A stretch of DNA of 64,000 bases from Prochlorococcus sp. AG-686-J21. Its GTDB lineage: Bacteria; Cyanobacteriota; Cyanobacteriia; PCC-6307; Cyanobiaceae. Where the stretch lies: contig QCVS01000003.1 in assembly GCA_003210285.1 (NCBI GenBank), forward strand, positions 62,001 through 126,000, in the 5' to 3' direction. Numbering within the stretch: position 1 is the first letter of the stretch; every line of letters begins with the position of its first letter. Under the pieces are notes generated by a model, which was not told where the DNA came from, made no database searches, and was given only the letters and a program-made list of their open reading frames with translations. The translations under genes were made by a program, and so were the position numbers. Shown here piece by piece: positions 20,940 to 30,300 of the stretch.

Positions 20940-20964
20940 TTTTATGTTTTAATAGAAATTAAAT

Positions 20965-21966
20965 CTAAGTTGTCGAAATTAATTTTTGATTATTAATTTC
21001 TGAAAGTCTTTTTAATAACAACTCTTCTAATTCTTCTATTGCTTTGCTGAAGCCTGTTATTCCTTCACTAAGCTTTTCACTTGCCATTTGATCCTCTAAC
21101 ATACTTAATCTAAAGTCTTTCTCATCAAATTTATAGTCAATAGAACTATTAGATTGAGTATCTTCATCTAATTTTTTAATTAATTCCCCTTCCTCTCTAC
21201 TAAGTTCGTCTAAAAATTTTGGAGCAATAGTTAAAAGGTCACATCCTGCTAATTCTTTTATTTCATCTATATTTCTAAAGCTTGCACCCATTACTTCAGT
21301 TTTAAATCCTTTTTCTTTAAAATAATTGTAGATTTTGGTTACTGATATAACACCTGGATCTTCATACCCTGCAAAGTTTTCTTTGCCAGTTTTTGCTTTA
21401 TGCCAATCCAATATTCGACCTACGAAAGGCGAGATTAAGGTTATTTTTGCATTAGCACAGGCTACAGCTTGGCAGAAGTTAAAAAGTAAAGTTAAATTGC
21501 ATTTAATACCTTCTTTTTCTAAAATTTCAGCTGCCTTAATTCCTTCCCAAGTTGAAGCGATCTTAATCAATATTCTTTCTTTATCTATCCCAAAACTTTT
21601 ATAGTGATTTATTAACTTTCTGGCTTTTGTAACTGTTGCTTCAGTATCAAAACTTAGTCTTGCATCAACTTCTGTAGATACTCTTCCCGAAATAAGATTC
21701 AGAATCTCTTTACCAAAGAATACCGAAACCTGATCTATAGTCTCTTTAATTAATTCACTTTCAGTAAAGCCATCAGGTAGGGATTTTCTTGAGCTTTCCA
21801 AAGCTTGATCTATTAATTTTATGTAATCAGGATTCTTAGCCGCAGCCAATATTAGTGATGGATTAGTAGTGGCATCTCTAGGTTGAAACTTTTTAATCGC
21901 ATCTAAATCTCCAGTATCAGCAACAACAACAGTAATAGAAGATAATTGTTCTAAAATTGATTTCAT
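20965..21966 (-). CDS. tal: Transaldolase
   Basis: A 333-residue TIM-barrel enzyme of the pentose phosphate pathway that moves a dihydroxyacetone unit between sugar phosphates. The Schiff-base lysine is Lys135 in [21 protein letters not shown] near residue 31 and the [10 protein letters not shown] segment complete the type 1 signature. In Prochlorococcus this pathway supplies NADPH at dusk and is also boosted by cyanophage-encoded copies. The copy here lies in ordinary host context. Confidence 0.97.
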   Translation of the reverse strand: MKSILEQLSSITVVVADTGDLDAIKKFQPRDATTNPSLILAAAKNPDYIKLIDQALESSRKSLPDGFTESELIKETIDQVSVFFGKEILNLISGRVSTEVDARLSFDTEATVTKARKLINHYKSFGIDKERILIKIASTWEGIKAAEILEKEGIKCNLTLLFNFCQAVACANAKITLISPFVGRILDWHKAKTGKENFAGYEDPGVISVTKIYNYFKEKGFKTEVMGASFRNIDEIKELAGCDLLTIAPKFLDELSREEGELIKKLDEDTQSNSSIDYKFDEKDFRLSMLEDQMASEKLSEGITGFSKAIEELEELLLKRLSEINNQKLISTT

Positions 21967-22056
21967 TTCTAGATGACCATATATTTTTATAAGATAGCTT
22001 CAATTTCAAATGAAATCATTAAATAATGAACTAATTAACTAAAAACCAGAATAATT

Positions 22057-23808
22057 TCAGGGTTTTTTAACAATTTTCGTGTTTTCTTCAATTTGGGGTG
22101 GTATTTTTTCAATAACAATTAAACTTTCGATAATTTCTTTTGCAATTGGCACTGCAACCGTTGAACCGTAAGCGTATGCTTTCGAAGGTTCGTCAATAAC
22201 AACAAGGACAACGTACTTTGGATTATTTACAGGAAAAGAAGCTACAAAACTACAAACTTTTTTACTAGTATACTGTCCATTAACTGCCTTTTGAGAAGTT
22301 CCAGTTTTCCCTCCAATTCTGTACCCATCAATTTTCGCTCCTTTTCCACTGCCATTATCAACAACACTTTCCATCCATTTAAGAACGGTTTTTGATACCT
22401 CGTTAGAAAAGATTTCTTTTGGAGAATTGTTTTTAAGGTGAGCTTTAAAATTTAAAGTAACATGGGGAATTATTTCACTTCCCCCATTAGCTAGAACAGC
22501 ATGAAGTTGAGCTAATTTTAAAGGAGAAATAGAAAAACCTTTTCCAAAAGATGCTACTGCGGGTTCAATTGACTGAGTAATAAATATATCTTTTGACTTT
22601 AATTGACCAGCTGTAGATTCAAATAAATCCGTCTCCAAACGTTTATTAATCCCTAATTTGTTCAGCCAATTCCAATAAGTTTTAGGCGGCAGATTTTGCA
22701 TTATTTTTACCATCCCTACATTACTTGAAACTTGTAAAACTTTTGGATAATCAATATACCCATTACCTTTTTTATCCCAATTTGAAAGGCTCCATCCTCC
22801 AACATTAACCTTCCCATTATCTTCAACTAAACCATCTTTTTGGATTACTTTTTCTTCTAATGCTAAGGCTAGATTTATTGGTTTAAAAGTCGAACCGGGC
22901 TCGAATAAATCTTGAGAATACCAACCTCTGAAGACTTCGGGATCATAATCCCAATATTTATTTGGATCATAAGATGGAATTGATGCTAGTGATAAGATCT
23001 CTCCATTTTTTACATTCATTACTATCGCGAAGCCTTTCTTTGCGTTCCACTTCAGTACATGTTTACTTAAAGCTTTAAAAGTAGCTTTTTGTAATCTTGA
23101 ATCTATAGTCAAACCTAAACTCTTGTAGTCACTAATAAAATCTCTTGGCCCCGAATTATCTGGGAGAGGTGTTCCGTCTCCTCCTTTCTTAATCAAATTA
23201 ATTTTGTTAGGTACTTTGATTTGATTATCTAAATGCAGTTCTAAACCAGCTGAACCTTTATTCTCATAATTAACAAAACCAATAAGATTTGAATACAAAT
23301 TACTTTGAGGATAATATCTTTGAGAATATTTAACGAGATCCAAACCACTAATATGAAGGTTTTTAATCTTTTTTGCTTGATTCTCTGTTATTTCATCCAG
23401 CAATTCAATTCCTAACATTTTATTTTTAAACTTTGATAGAAGAAATTCATCTTTTACATTTAAAATTGGCGTTAATTTATTAATCACTTCATCAATAGTT
23501 CTTACTCTGCTAGTTGAATCTCCTGGGAAGTTAAAGTATTTGGGATGAGCCCATAATCTGTAGAGAGGTTTATCATAAGCAATCAATCTATTGTTTCTAT
23601 CTACTATTGATCTTCTTTTATTTAAAGAACTAATCTTGGTGAATTGTATTAATCTCGCTTTTTTTTGTAAGTCAGAGGCGCTAAAAACTTGTAAATTTAC
23701 AAGCCTTCCAAATAGTCCAAAAATCAATAATAGGCAAAATATATAAGTGGCCTTAAACCTTCGAGGTTTGAGGGGTACTAAATTAACTATTTTCTTATTT
23801 CTTTTCAT
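22057..23808 (-). CDS. ftsI: Penicillin-binding protein 3 / FtsI transpeptidase
   Basis: A 583-residue class B penicillin-binding protein for septal peptidoglycan cross-linking. It has a basic cytoplasmic start, one membrane anchor at about residues 21-41, a dimerisation domain, then the transpeptidase domain. Active-site motifs are Ser306-x-x-Lys309 (GSTFKP), SSN near 363 and KTGT near 500. Its ATG shares one base with the stop of the small upstream gene (TAATG), so the pair is translationally coupled. Confidence 0.96.
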   Translation of the reverse strand: MKRNKKIVNLVPLKPRRFKATYIFCLLLIFGLFGRLVNLQVFSASDLQKKARLIQFTKISSLNKRRSIVDRNNRLIAYDKPLYRLWAHPKYFNFPGDSTSRVRTIDEVINKLTPILNVKDEFLLSKFKNKMLGIELLDEITENQAKKIKNLHISGLDLVKYSQRYYPQSNLYSNLIGFVNYENKGSAGLELHLDNQIKVPNKINLIKKGGDGTPLPDNSGPRDFISDYKSLGLTIDSRLQKATFKALSKHVLKWNAKKGFAIVMNVKNGEILSLASIPSYDPNKYWDYDPEVFRGWYSQDLFEPGSTFKPINLALALEEKVIQKDGLVEDNGKVNVGGWSLSNWDKKGNGYIDYPKVLQVSSNVGMVKIMQNLPPKTYWNWLNKLGINKRLETDLFESTAGQLKSKDIFITQSIEPAVASFGKGFSISPLKLAQLHAVLANGGSEIIPHVTLNFKAHLKNNSPKEIFSNEVSKTVLKWMESVVDNGSGKGAKIDGYRIGGKTGTSQKAVNGQYTSKKVCSFVASFPVNNPKYVVLVVIDEPSKAYAYGSTVAVPIAKEIIESLIVIEKIPPQIEENTKIVKKP

Positions 23809-24239
23809 TAATATCCTTTTTGATATTTACTATCTTTTAATCCATCTTTAATAGATTTTATTTTTGTATTTAAATCATTTCCCTTATTCTTAGTAATTTG
23901 TTTATCAAGGTAAATTAAATCTTTTGGAGTAGTTTTTTTAAAAGTATTGAGGGACTCAATTTCATTAATATAAAATTCTTCAGTTTTGGAAATATAGTCA
24001 ATAAGATTATTATTATTTGCTTTTGTTTTTGTTAAGTTTTCATATATGCTTGTCCATTTTCTTTGACTATTAAAAGAAAGAAAAGATAAGATAAAAATCA
24101 AAATTAATAAAGATATATTTACGCTGTCAAATATTTTATGAATAAATTTTAAATTAAATAATTTTATTTTTTTTGAAGTTATTTTATTGGCGTCGTAAAG
24201 ATTATTTTTTAAAGAATTTTCATTCTTATTTATATTCAT
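23808..24239 (-). CDS. FtsL-like single-pass septal protein candidate
   Basis: A 143-residue protein I do not recognise by sequence family. It has a 40-residue basic, Asn-rich cytoplasmic tail, one membrane helix at about 41-56 (VNISLLILIFILSFLSF) and an 87-residue extracytoplasmic part with heptad-like, charged helical character. This topology and size match FtsL, which stands directly before ftsI in many bacteria. It overlaps the ftsI start by one base. The FtsL assignment is inference from architecture and position. Confidence 0.7.
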   Translation of the reverse strand: MNINKNENSLKNNLYDANKITSKKIKLFNLKFIHKIFDSVNISLLILIFILSFLSFNSQRKWTSIYENLTKTKANNNNLIDYISKTEEFYINEIESLNTFKKTTPKDLIYLDKQITKNKGNDLNTKIKSIKDGLKDSKYQKGY

Positions 24240-24325
24240 CTCTTAAGTATTATTAAAAATATAAAAAGTGTTATAAATCAAATAAACATTTTTTTAATTT
24301 ATTCGCAAGTAATATAGTCAAATCT

Positions 24326-25684
24326 TTATGTTCTCAAAAGAAACAAATTCAAAAAGGTCATCCCATTCCATAAAGAATGCATAATCACAGAAGATGATAA
24401 TCTTCCTGATATAAGTCTTGTAGTTCCCAGTCCTATTCCTAAGGTAAACAATGGGATCATTTCACCTATACTTAAATGAGCCAAGGCAAAAATAAAAGCA
24501 GAAATTGTAATACCTAATATAATTCCGAATTCTCTGGATAAAATCGGGAGTAAGACGCCCCTGAAAATAACCTCTTCAAAAATTGGGGCTAAAAATGTAG
24601 TTGTTAAAAATAAAAGTACAAATGAAACATAATTATTACTATTTAAAACGATCTCAAGTAAAGGATTACTCCCATTTTGATTATCAACTAAAAGATTCAT
24701 AATTAATGACACCAGTAACACAAAAGGAATTATCATTAAGAAACCCTTGAATCCCTGAAAAAAAGATTCTTTTATCGGTAAAAAATTAAATTGAAAGTAA
24801 TCTCTTTTGAAAATAAATTTATTTTCATAAGATTTTATTTGATAATAAATAATCAAGAGAGGAGGAATTGCCATAAATAGATAGCCAAAAAATATTTTTA
24901 ATGATTGTGTTAATTCAATTGATAGATTAGAGGCCACTAATTCAACCAAAGTGATTGAAAATAAGGGCGAAATAACTTCTCCTAGAACGACAAATCCTCC
25001 TGATATCAACAACACCATATCTAACAAATCTAAATCTAAGGGTATAAATTCTTTCCATTCAATTTTTCTTGAAGCTAATATAATCCATAATGTTCTTAGA
25101 ACAAGTAAAGAGCCAAAGACTACTGACAAAAGAGGTATTAATCTAATAGCTATTATTTTCAGAACCATTTTTTTTGATAAAGCATTTGTTATTAATCGAC
25201 TGTCATCTAAAGAAAATCTTTTGCTTAACAAGTGGTATAGAAATCTATCCTCTTTAAATAAATCTAGAAAATTATCATTAGGCTTATATGAATTATCTAG
25301 ATTACTTTTACTCAAATTTTCTACGACTAATTTATAGTTTTTGTTATCAAATCTATTAGAGTACTTTTGCTTAATATTTATCTCATTGCTTTTGGAAGAA
25401 ATTATCCAAATCAATTTATTCCTTTCTGTTAATTCATCAAAAGAAATCTCAGAAAGGGATTTTTTAATATCTTCAATTGGATCATTATTGATAATTATGT
25501 TTCTTAAGTTAATTGGTATTGCAGGCAAAGCTAATTCTGCAATTTCTTTTTCTTTTTGACTAATATCAAAGCTAACCGATGGTCGGTTAAGACTATCTCG
25601 AAGCCCTTGTTGCCACACAAAAAAAGTTATGATTAGAGAAATAAAAGCTATAAATAGTTTTGTCTTAGAAATATTCTTGTTCAT
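24326..25684 (-). CDS. CPBP-family intramembrane metalloprotease (CAAX protease-like)
   Basis: A 452-residue polytopic protein. Residues 1-190 form an N-terminal region with one anchor and a soluble part. The C-terminal half has about seven hydrophobic segments and the ABI/CPBP motifs: FEEVIFRG (Glu-Glu and Arg), FALAHL and HSLWNGM. Related proteins cleave membrane peptides or mature bacteriocins; cyanobacterial copies have no proven substrate. The large extra N-terminal domain is common in cyanobacterial members. It is oriented with ftsI but 86 bases upstream. Confidence 0.88.
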   Translation of the reverse strand: MNKNISKTKLFIAFISLIITFFVWQQGLRDSLNRPSVSFDISQKEKEIAELALPAIPINLRNIIINNDPIEDIKKSLSEISFDELTERNKLIWIISSKSNEINIKQKYSNRFDNKNYKLVVENLSKSNLDNSYKPNDNFLDLFKEDRFLYHLLSKRFSLDDSRLITNALSKKMVLKIIAIRLIPLLSVVFGSLLVLRTLWIILASRKIEWKEFIPLDLDLLDMVLLISGGFVVLGEVISPLFSITLVELVASNLSIELTQSLKIFFGYLFMAIPPLLIIYYQIKSYENKFIFKRDYFQFNFLPIKESFFQGFKGFLMIIPFVLLVSLIMNLLVDNQNGSNPLLEIVLNSNNYVSFVLLFLTTTFLAPIFEEVIFRGVLLPILSREFGIILGITISAFIFALAHLSIGEMIPLFTLGIGLGTTRLISGRLSSSVIMHSLWNGMTFLNLFLLRT

Positions 25685-25800
25685 GTAATTAATAATAAAA
25701 TATAAAACTTAATTTAGTTTTCATTGAAATTCCTAATAATCATATACCTATTTTTATCACGCCATGAGATGATAAAAATACTATAATTTAAAATTATATA

Positions 25801-27129
25801 ATGAGCATTAGATTAGTTTTAGTAAGACATGGGCTTAGCAGTTTTAATGAAAAAGGCTTAGTTCAAGGTAGGACAGATGATTCATATTTAACCGATAAAG
25901 GGTACGAACAGGCACTTAAATCTGGAGACGCCTTATCAGGGATTAATTTCGACAAAGTATATTCATCTCCACTTGTAAGAGCAGCAGAGACGGCAAAGAC
26001 AATTCAGAAAAAATTAAAAGGAGAAGATAATATTATTTACGATAAAAATTTATTAGAGGTTGATCTTGGTTCATGGTCTGGTTTAACTATTAATGAAATA
26101 AAAAATAAGTATCCAGAAGACTATCTTCTTTGGAAAAATGATCCTGAAAATTTGAATTTAGAGAGTACTCATAATTCAACATATGAACCAATTAAAGAAT
26201 TATATGAGCAGGCAAATGAATTTATTAAAAGTATCTTAAAAATCTATTTAGAAAAAGAAGAGGCAAACATTTTAATAATTGGTCATAATGCAATTCTAAG
26301 ATGTTTAATTCTATTATTAATTGGCAGACCTAAAAAAGGTTTTAGAAAAATAAAGCTAGATAATGCCTCTTTTTCAATCCTTAATATTGAGAAGCAAATA
26401 AATTCATATAAAACACAAATTGAATGTTTAAATCAAACTTCTCATCTAGATAAAAGAATTCCTGATCAGATTGGAGACTCAAGAATATTTTTAGTAAGGC
26501 ATGGTGAAACCAACTGGAATAAAGAGGGTCGATTCCAAGGGCAAATAAATATTCCTTTAAATAATAATGGGAAAGATCAGGCGGGAAAGGCATCTAAATA
26601 TTTAGAACAAATTAACTTCAACAAAGCTTTTTCAAGTTCAATGGATCGACCATATGAAACAGCACAAATAATTCTTCAAAACAAATCAGATTTAGAAATA
26701 ACAAAGATTGATAAATTAGTAGAAATAAGCCATGGATTATGGGAAGGCAAATTAGAACATGAAATTAAGAAACAATGGCCAGAATTACTTAAAAATTGGC
26801 ATGAAAAACCTGAAGAGGTATTAATGCCCGAGGGTGAGAGTATTAAAGAAGTATCTGAAAGATCGGTTAAGGCTTGGGAAGAAATATGTTTAGATCAAAA
26901 GAATAAAGATTTAACCTTGTTAGTAGCACATGATGCAGTCAATAAAACCCTAATTTGTAACTTGTTAGGAATTAGTTTTTCCAATATCTGGATGATAAAG
27001 CAAGGCAATGGAGGTATAACTATTATTGATATCTTTAATGATCCTCAAAAAGATAATGTAATTAGTGCTCTGAATATTACGACACATCTTGGAGGGATAT
27101 TGGACTCAACGGCATCTGGGGCTCTTTAA
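25801..27129 (+). CDS. Two-domain histidine phosphatase (phosphoglycerate-mutase family)
   Basis: A 442-residue protein with two complete histidine-phosphatase domains in tandem. The phospho-accepting residues are His10 (LVLVRHGLSSFN) and His234 (FLVRHGETNWN). Each half also has its downstream His (LIIGHNA and VAHDAVN). The arrangement matches cyanobacterial proteins annotated as GpmB or alpha-ribazole phosphatase, some of which act as phosphoserine phosphatases. The exact substrate cannot be fixed. It is followed by the dihydroorotase-like gene one base after its stop. Confidence 0.9.
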   Translation: MSIRLVLVRHGLSSFNEKGLVQGRTDDSYLTDKGYEQALKSGDALSGINFDKVYSSPLVRAAETAKTIQKKLKGEDNIIYDKNLLEVDLGSWSGLTINEIKNKYPEDYLLWKNDPENLNLESTHNSTYEPIKELYEQANEFIKSILKIYLEKEEANILIIGHNAILRCLILLLIGRPKKGFRKIKLDNASFSILNIEKQINSYKTQIECLNQTSHLDKRIPDQIGDSRIFLVRHGETNWNKEGRFQGQINIPLNNNGKDQAGKASKYLEQINFNKAFSSSMDRPYETAQIILQNKSDLEITKIDKLVEISHGLWEGKLEHEIKKQWPELLKNWHEKPEEVLMPEGESIKEVSERSVKAWEEICLDQKNKDLTLLVAHDAVNKTLICNLLGISFSNIWMIKQGNGGITIIDIFNDPQKDNVISALNITTHLGGILDSTASGAL

Positions 27130-27130
27130 A

Positions 27131-28381
27131 ATGGATAAAAGCTTTTTTTTTGAAAATATAAACATTTTGATGGGCTCCAGTGCGACAGTAATTAAAGATA
27201 ATTTATTAATTATCGATGGCAAAATAGAAGCATTTGGTAATAAGGCTAAAGAGGAGGCGTTAAAGAAGAATATTAAAATTTCTAGATCTGGTAATAAAAT
27301 TTTAGCTCCATTGCTTATCGATAGTCACTCATTTTTAAAAGATCCCTTAACAGGGTTTGATGATAACCTTGAAAATTTAAAGTTTAGAGCAAAGAGATCA
27401 GGTTTTGGTACGATTGCCTTTCTTCCAAATAGTAATAACTGGAGAGATAATCCTGAAAAAATACCCTTTCAGAAAAATAATGCTTTTGATTTAAATATTT
27501 ATTTTTGGGGAAGCTTTTCTTTGGAAGATGAAGGCAAAAATCTATCTCATCATGATGCACTTTTAAAATCAGGTTCAATAGGTCTTTCTACTAGCAACTT
27601 TTTTGATACGTCAATCATTTTTAAAGGTCTTTCTTTAGATGCAGTCAAGTCATCACCAATATTATTTTCGTTAACAAAAAAATCACTACAGAAAGGAATT
27701 ATAAATAAGGACATCAAATCACTACAATCGGGATTTTACGTTATTGACAATAATAATGAGGTTTCAGAAGTTAAAAATATCTTAGGAATCAAGAATATTT
27801 TCCCAGATAAAAATATAGTGATTAAAAATATCTCAGATTCAAATTCTCTTAAAGAAATAGAAAAGCAGACCATTCCAATTTCAACAACAGTAAGTTGGTG
27901 GAGCTTAATAGCAGATACAAATAATCTCGAGTTAGATGATCTTGGGTGGAAAGTAGATCCTCCTTTGGGCTCTCAGGAAAATAGAGAATTTTTAATAAAA
28001 GGTTTAGAAAATGATTTAATTCAAGCAATTGCGGTGAATTCAAAAGCACTAAACGATGAAGATACATTTAGTCCTATAAATGATAGACCAGTAGGGATAA
28101 GCTCTTTTGAATTAGTTTTACCATTATTGTGGGAAGAATTTGTTCACAAAAGGGATTGGCCAATCCCAAAGCTTTGGAAATATTTAAGTTTTAATCCATC
28201 TAATCTATTAGGAATAATGCAAGAGAAAATATCTATCGGTAGTAAAAGATGGCTTATATTTGACCCTGATACAAAATGGCTAAATAATCAAATCAATTTA
28301 GGTTATGATTCCCCTTCAAATTTCCCTAAGAAAAATGAATTAATTAAAGGGAAAGTGATTCATGTAGGGCTTGATTTTTAA
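27131..28381 (+). CDS. Dihydroorotase-like protein with altered metal site
   Basis: A 416-residue homologue of dihydroorotase (amidohydrolase fold), read from ATG at 27131. A longer TTG frame from 27089 would overlap the previous gene and is less likely. The metal-binding D-x-H-x-H-x-R motif of true DHOase appears as Asp64-Ser-His66-Ser-Phe68-Leu-Lys, so the second histidine and the arginine are lost. The next conserved block (KRSGFGTIAFLPNS) is kept. The protein is probably non-catalytic or changed in function, like the inactive DHOase partners of some aspartate transcarbamoylases. Its end overlaps lepB by 38 bases. Confidence 0.85.
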   Translation: MDKSFFFENINILMGSSATVIKDNLLIIDGKIEAFGNKAKEEALKKNIKISRSGNKILAPLLIDSHSFLKDPLTGFDDNLENLKFRAKRSGFGTIAFLPNSNNWRDNPEKIPFQKNNAFDLNIYFWGSFSLEDEGKNLSHHDALLKSGSIGLSTSNFFDTSIIFKGLSLDAVKSSPILFSLTKKSLQKGIINKDIKSLQSGFYVIDNNNEVSEVKNILGIKNIFPDKNIVIKNISDSNSLKEIEKQTIPISTTVSWWSLIADTNNLELDDLGWKVDPPLGSQENREFLIKGLENDLIQAIAVNSKALNDEDTFSPINDRPVGISSFELVLPLLWEEFVHKRDWPIPKLWKYLSFNPSNLLGIMQEKISIGSKRWLIFDPDTKWLNNQINLGYDSPSNFPKKNELIKGKVIHVGLDF

Positions 28382-29030
28382 AAAGGCCAAAATTATTTAA
28401 AGGCCAAAACCTAAAATAAGCTTTACCAATTATTTCTTTTTTATGAAGAAATTTACCTCCAGGCCAATATCTTCCATCCCAGCTATTTGATCTATTGTCC
28501 CCTAAAACCAAAAAATGATCCTTCGGTACTTTCAAACTTTTAAATTCTCCGCAATTATTAAATAAGGATTCGGAACAGAAATTAATAACATATGGTTCAA
28601 AAATCTTTTTATCATTAACTATTACTTCGCCTTTAATATTGACACTAACTAATTCTCCAGGCAACGCTACTACTCTTTTTATATACGCATCACAAGCCTG
28701 ATCTCTTAATCCAGGGATGAATGACATTGGTGGAAACCCCATAAAAAAACAATAACTTTTATTTGGCAATGGATTAGATCTTGATGCAACAAGTTTTTCA
28801 TCAAAAGAGAAAGGGGATTTAAAGACAATAATATCTCCTCTTACGGGTAATGAGTTTTTTAAGGAAATTTTTTCAATAATTAATCTATCGTTTATTTGTA
28901 ATTCAGGAAGCATTGAACCAGAAGGAATGTAACGAGGTTCTGCTAAAAAAGATCTGCAAGAAGAAACAAAAAAAGCCAAGAAAAGTAATGGTCCCCACTC
29001 ATGAAGTATATTTTTAAAAGAGGAATTCAT
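28344..29030 (-). CDS. lepB: Signal peptidase I
   Basis: A 228-residue membrane-anchored Ser-Lys protease that removes signal peptides. The anchor is at about residues 12-26. The catalytic Ser39 is in IPSGSMLP and Lys118 in YIKRVVALPG, followed by the conserved GDNRSNSWDGRYWP. The last 13 or so residues are encoded opposite the end of the dihydroorotase-like gene, so the two coding regions overlap tail to tail by 38 bases. It has a single N-terminal anchor, like Gram-positive and thylakoid forms. Confidence 0.96.
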   Translation of the reverse strand: MNSSFKNILHEWGPLLFLAFFVSSCRSFLAEPRYIPSGSMLPELQINDRLIIEKISLKNSLPVRGDIIVFKSPFSFDEKLVASRSNPLPNKSYCFFMGFPPMSFIPGLRDQACDAYIKRVVALPGELVSVNIKGEVIVNDKKIFEPYVINFCSESLFNNCGEFKSLKVPKDHFLVLGDNRSNSWDGRYWPGGKFLHKKEIIGKAYFRFWPLNNFGLFKNQALHESLSL

Positions 29031-29051
29031 GAAATTTACAAAATTAAATAT

Positions 29052-29408
29052 TTATTTGAGGTTAGTGATATATTCAGACTCATTGAATCCAAGTATTAAT
29101 TTACTTTCGTTAATTATTAAAAAAGGTCTTTTGATTAATTTCCCATCATTTAATAATAGTTCAATAATTCTCTTTTTTTCTAAGTTTAGAATATCAAAAT
29201 CGATTGACTTATAACTCTTACCTCTTGTATTAAATATCTTTTTTATATCTAATGAAAATTGTATTAAAGCTAGTTCCAAAAATTTTGTAGAAGGTGGTTC
29301 TTTAACAATATCTATTAATTGATAATTTATGTTATTTAGATCAAGCCAATTCGACGCTTTTCTACATGTAGAGCATTTTGGATAGCTATAAAAAATTACA
29401 CTTTTCAA
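29052..29408 (-). CDS. ArsC/Spx-family thioredoxin-fold protein
   Basis: A 118-residue protein starting with YPKCSTCRKASNWL, a CxxC pair in the position and context of Spx and glutaredoxin-type arsenate reductases, and later KRPFLIINE, the usual cis-Pro region. The CSTCRKA form is closer to Spx/YffB-like proteins than to classical ArsC. It could be a reductase or a redox regulator. It is two bases upstream of no other gene start but lies in a tight leftward run (ppa-like, then this gene, then lepB). Confidence 0.85.
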   Translation of the reverse strand: MKSVIFYSYPKCSTCRKASNWLDLNNINYQLIDIVKEPPSTKFLELALIQFSLDIKKIFNTRGKSYKSIDFDILNLEKKRIIELLLNDGKLIKRPFLIINESKLILGFNESEYITNLK

Positions 29409-29409
29409 T

Positions 29410-29958
29410 TTATTTAACTATTGATGATTTTTTTAAAACCTTAAAGGATTTCTTTTTTTTTGGTGTACATTTTCTTAAAAGTTCTTCAACCACTTCAAAA
29501 TCTCTCCAACCATCTATTTGAACCGACCTTCCATCAAGACCTTTACTTGTTCTAAAAAATTCTGCAACATCTTCTAATTGATTAGGAGCAATTTGATTAA
29601 TACTAATTATATTCTCTTGCCTAGGATTAGATATAGGAACACATAAAAGTTTTCCATCATATTGCCCACAGTCATTCATATCTAAGACCCCTATAGGTCT
29701 TGCTTTAATTAGACAACCTGCGAATGTTGGTTCATCCATGATTACCATCGCATCTAGTGGAGCTCCATCATCAGCGAGGGTATTTGGGATAAAGCCATAG
29801 TCGAATGGGTAGCGTACTGAAGAATGCAAAATCCTATCAAGTGCCATAATTCCAGCTTGAGAACAATATTCATATTTGTTCCTGCTACCCGCTGGTATCT
29901 CAACAACTAAATTAACTACACCCTTCATTGGAGATGGAGGTATCAAACTAAGATCCAT
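29410..29958 (-). CDS. Family I inorganic pyrophosphatase homologue with altered active site
   Basis: A 182-residue family I pyrophosphatase by fold: EIPAGSRNKYEY, ALDRIL, YPFDYGFIP, and a D-x4-D-x-K block at Asp96, Asp101 and Lys103. Compared with the E. coli enzyme, two active-site positions differ: the Asp67 equivalent is Ala66 (DDGAPLD instead of DGDPVD), and the Tyr141 equivalent is Ser138. The window encodes a second, fully conserved pyrophosphatase at 44684-45274. This copy may be slow, inactive or specialised. Its start overlaps the preceding small gene by 11 bases. Confidence 0.88.
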   Translation of the reverse strand: MDLSLIPPSPMKGVVNLVVEIPAGSRNKYEYCSQAGIMALDRILHSSVRYPFDYGFIPNTLADDGAPLDAMVIMDEPTFAGCLIKARPIGVLDMNDCGQYDGKLLCVPISNPRQENIISINQIAPNQLEDVAEFFRTSKGLDGRSVQIDGWRDFEVVEELLRKCTPKKKKSFKVLKKSSIVK

Positions 29959-30241
29959 CTTTTTTAATTAAGTGAAAAGAATTAATCTCATTTCCTTGAG
30001 ATAAAGGTCTACCAAGCAAAATACTAATGGAAGGCAATAGAATTGTCAGGAAAGCAATTATGATTCCAAGAAATGATATTGATAAACTCCTCATACTTAA
30101 GGGGCCATCATCATCTCTTTCCAATTCACTTGAAATAGTAATAAGAGAAGACTTTTCGCTTAATTTACTTTCGACAAACTGCTTTGAATTTGTGTATCTC
30201 AAGAGATTTACTTGATTAAAGTTGAGTAATAAACTTAACAA
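29948..30241 (-). CDS. Unknown small membrane protein
   Basis: A 97-residue frame with a TTG start at 30241; a shorter ATG start at 30094 would give 48 residues. The conserved-looking core is ERDDDGPLS followed by a hydrophobic helix (SISFLGIIIAFLTILLPSIS) and a short polar tail. The acidic cluster before the helix argues for the longer version. I think similar acidic-plus-one-helix proteins occur in other marine cyanobacteria, but I know no function. It overlaps the following pyrophosphatase-like gene by 11 bases and is probably co-expressed. Confidence 0.6.
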   Translation of the reverse strand: MLSLLLNFNQVNLLRYTNSKQFVESKLSEKSSLITISSELERDDDGPLSMRSLSISFLGIIIAFLTILLPSISILLGRPLSQGNEINSFHLIKKDGS

Positions 30242-30300
30242 TTATATTTTACAATCAAAAAGTACATAAATCAAAACATGGTTTAAAATTAAATCTTAAA

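Noticed and set aside
27089-27130. Longer start of the dihydroorotase-like gene inside the phosphatase gene
   Set aside because: ATG at 27131 immediately follows the previous stop and yields a natural N-terminus; the TTG extension adds unrelated residues in another frame of the phosphatase gene.
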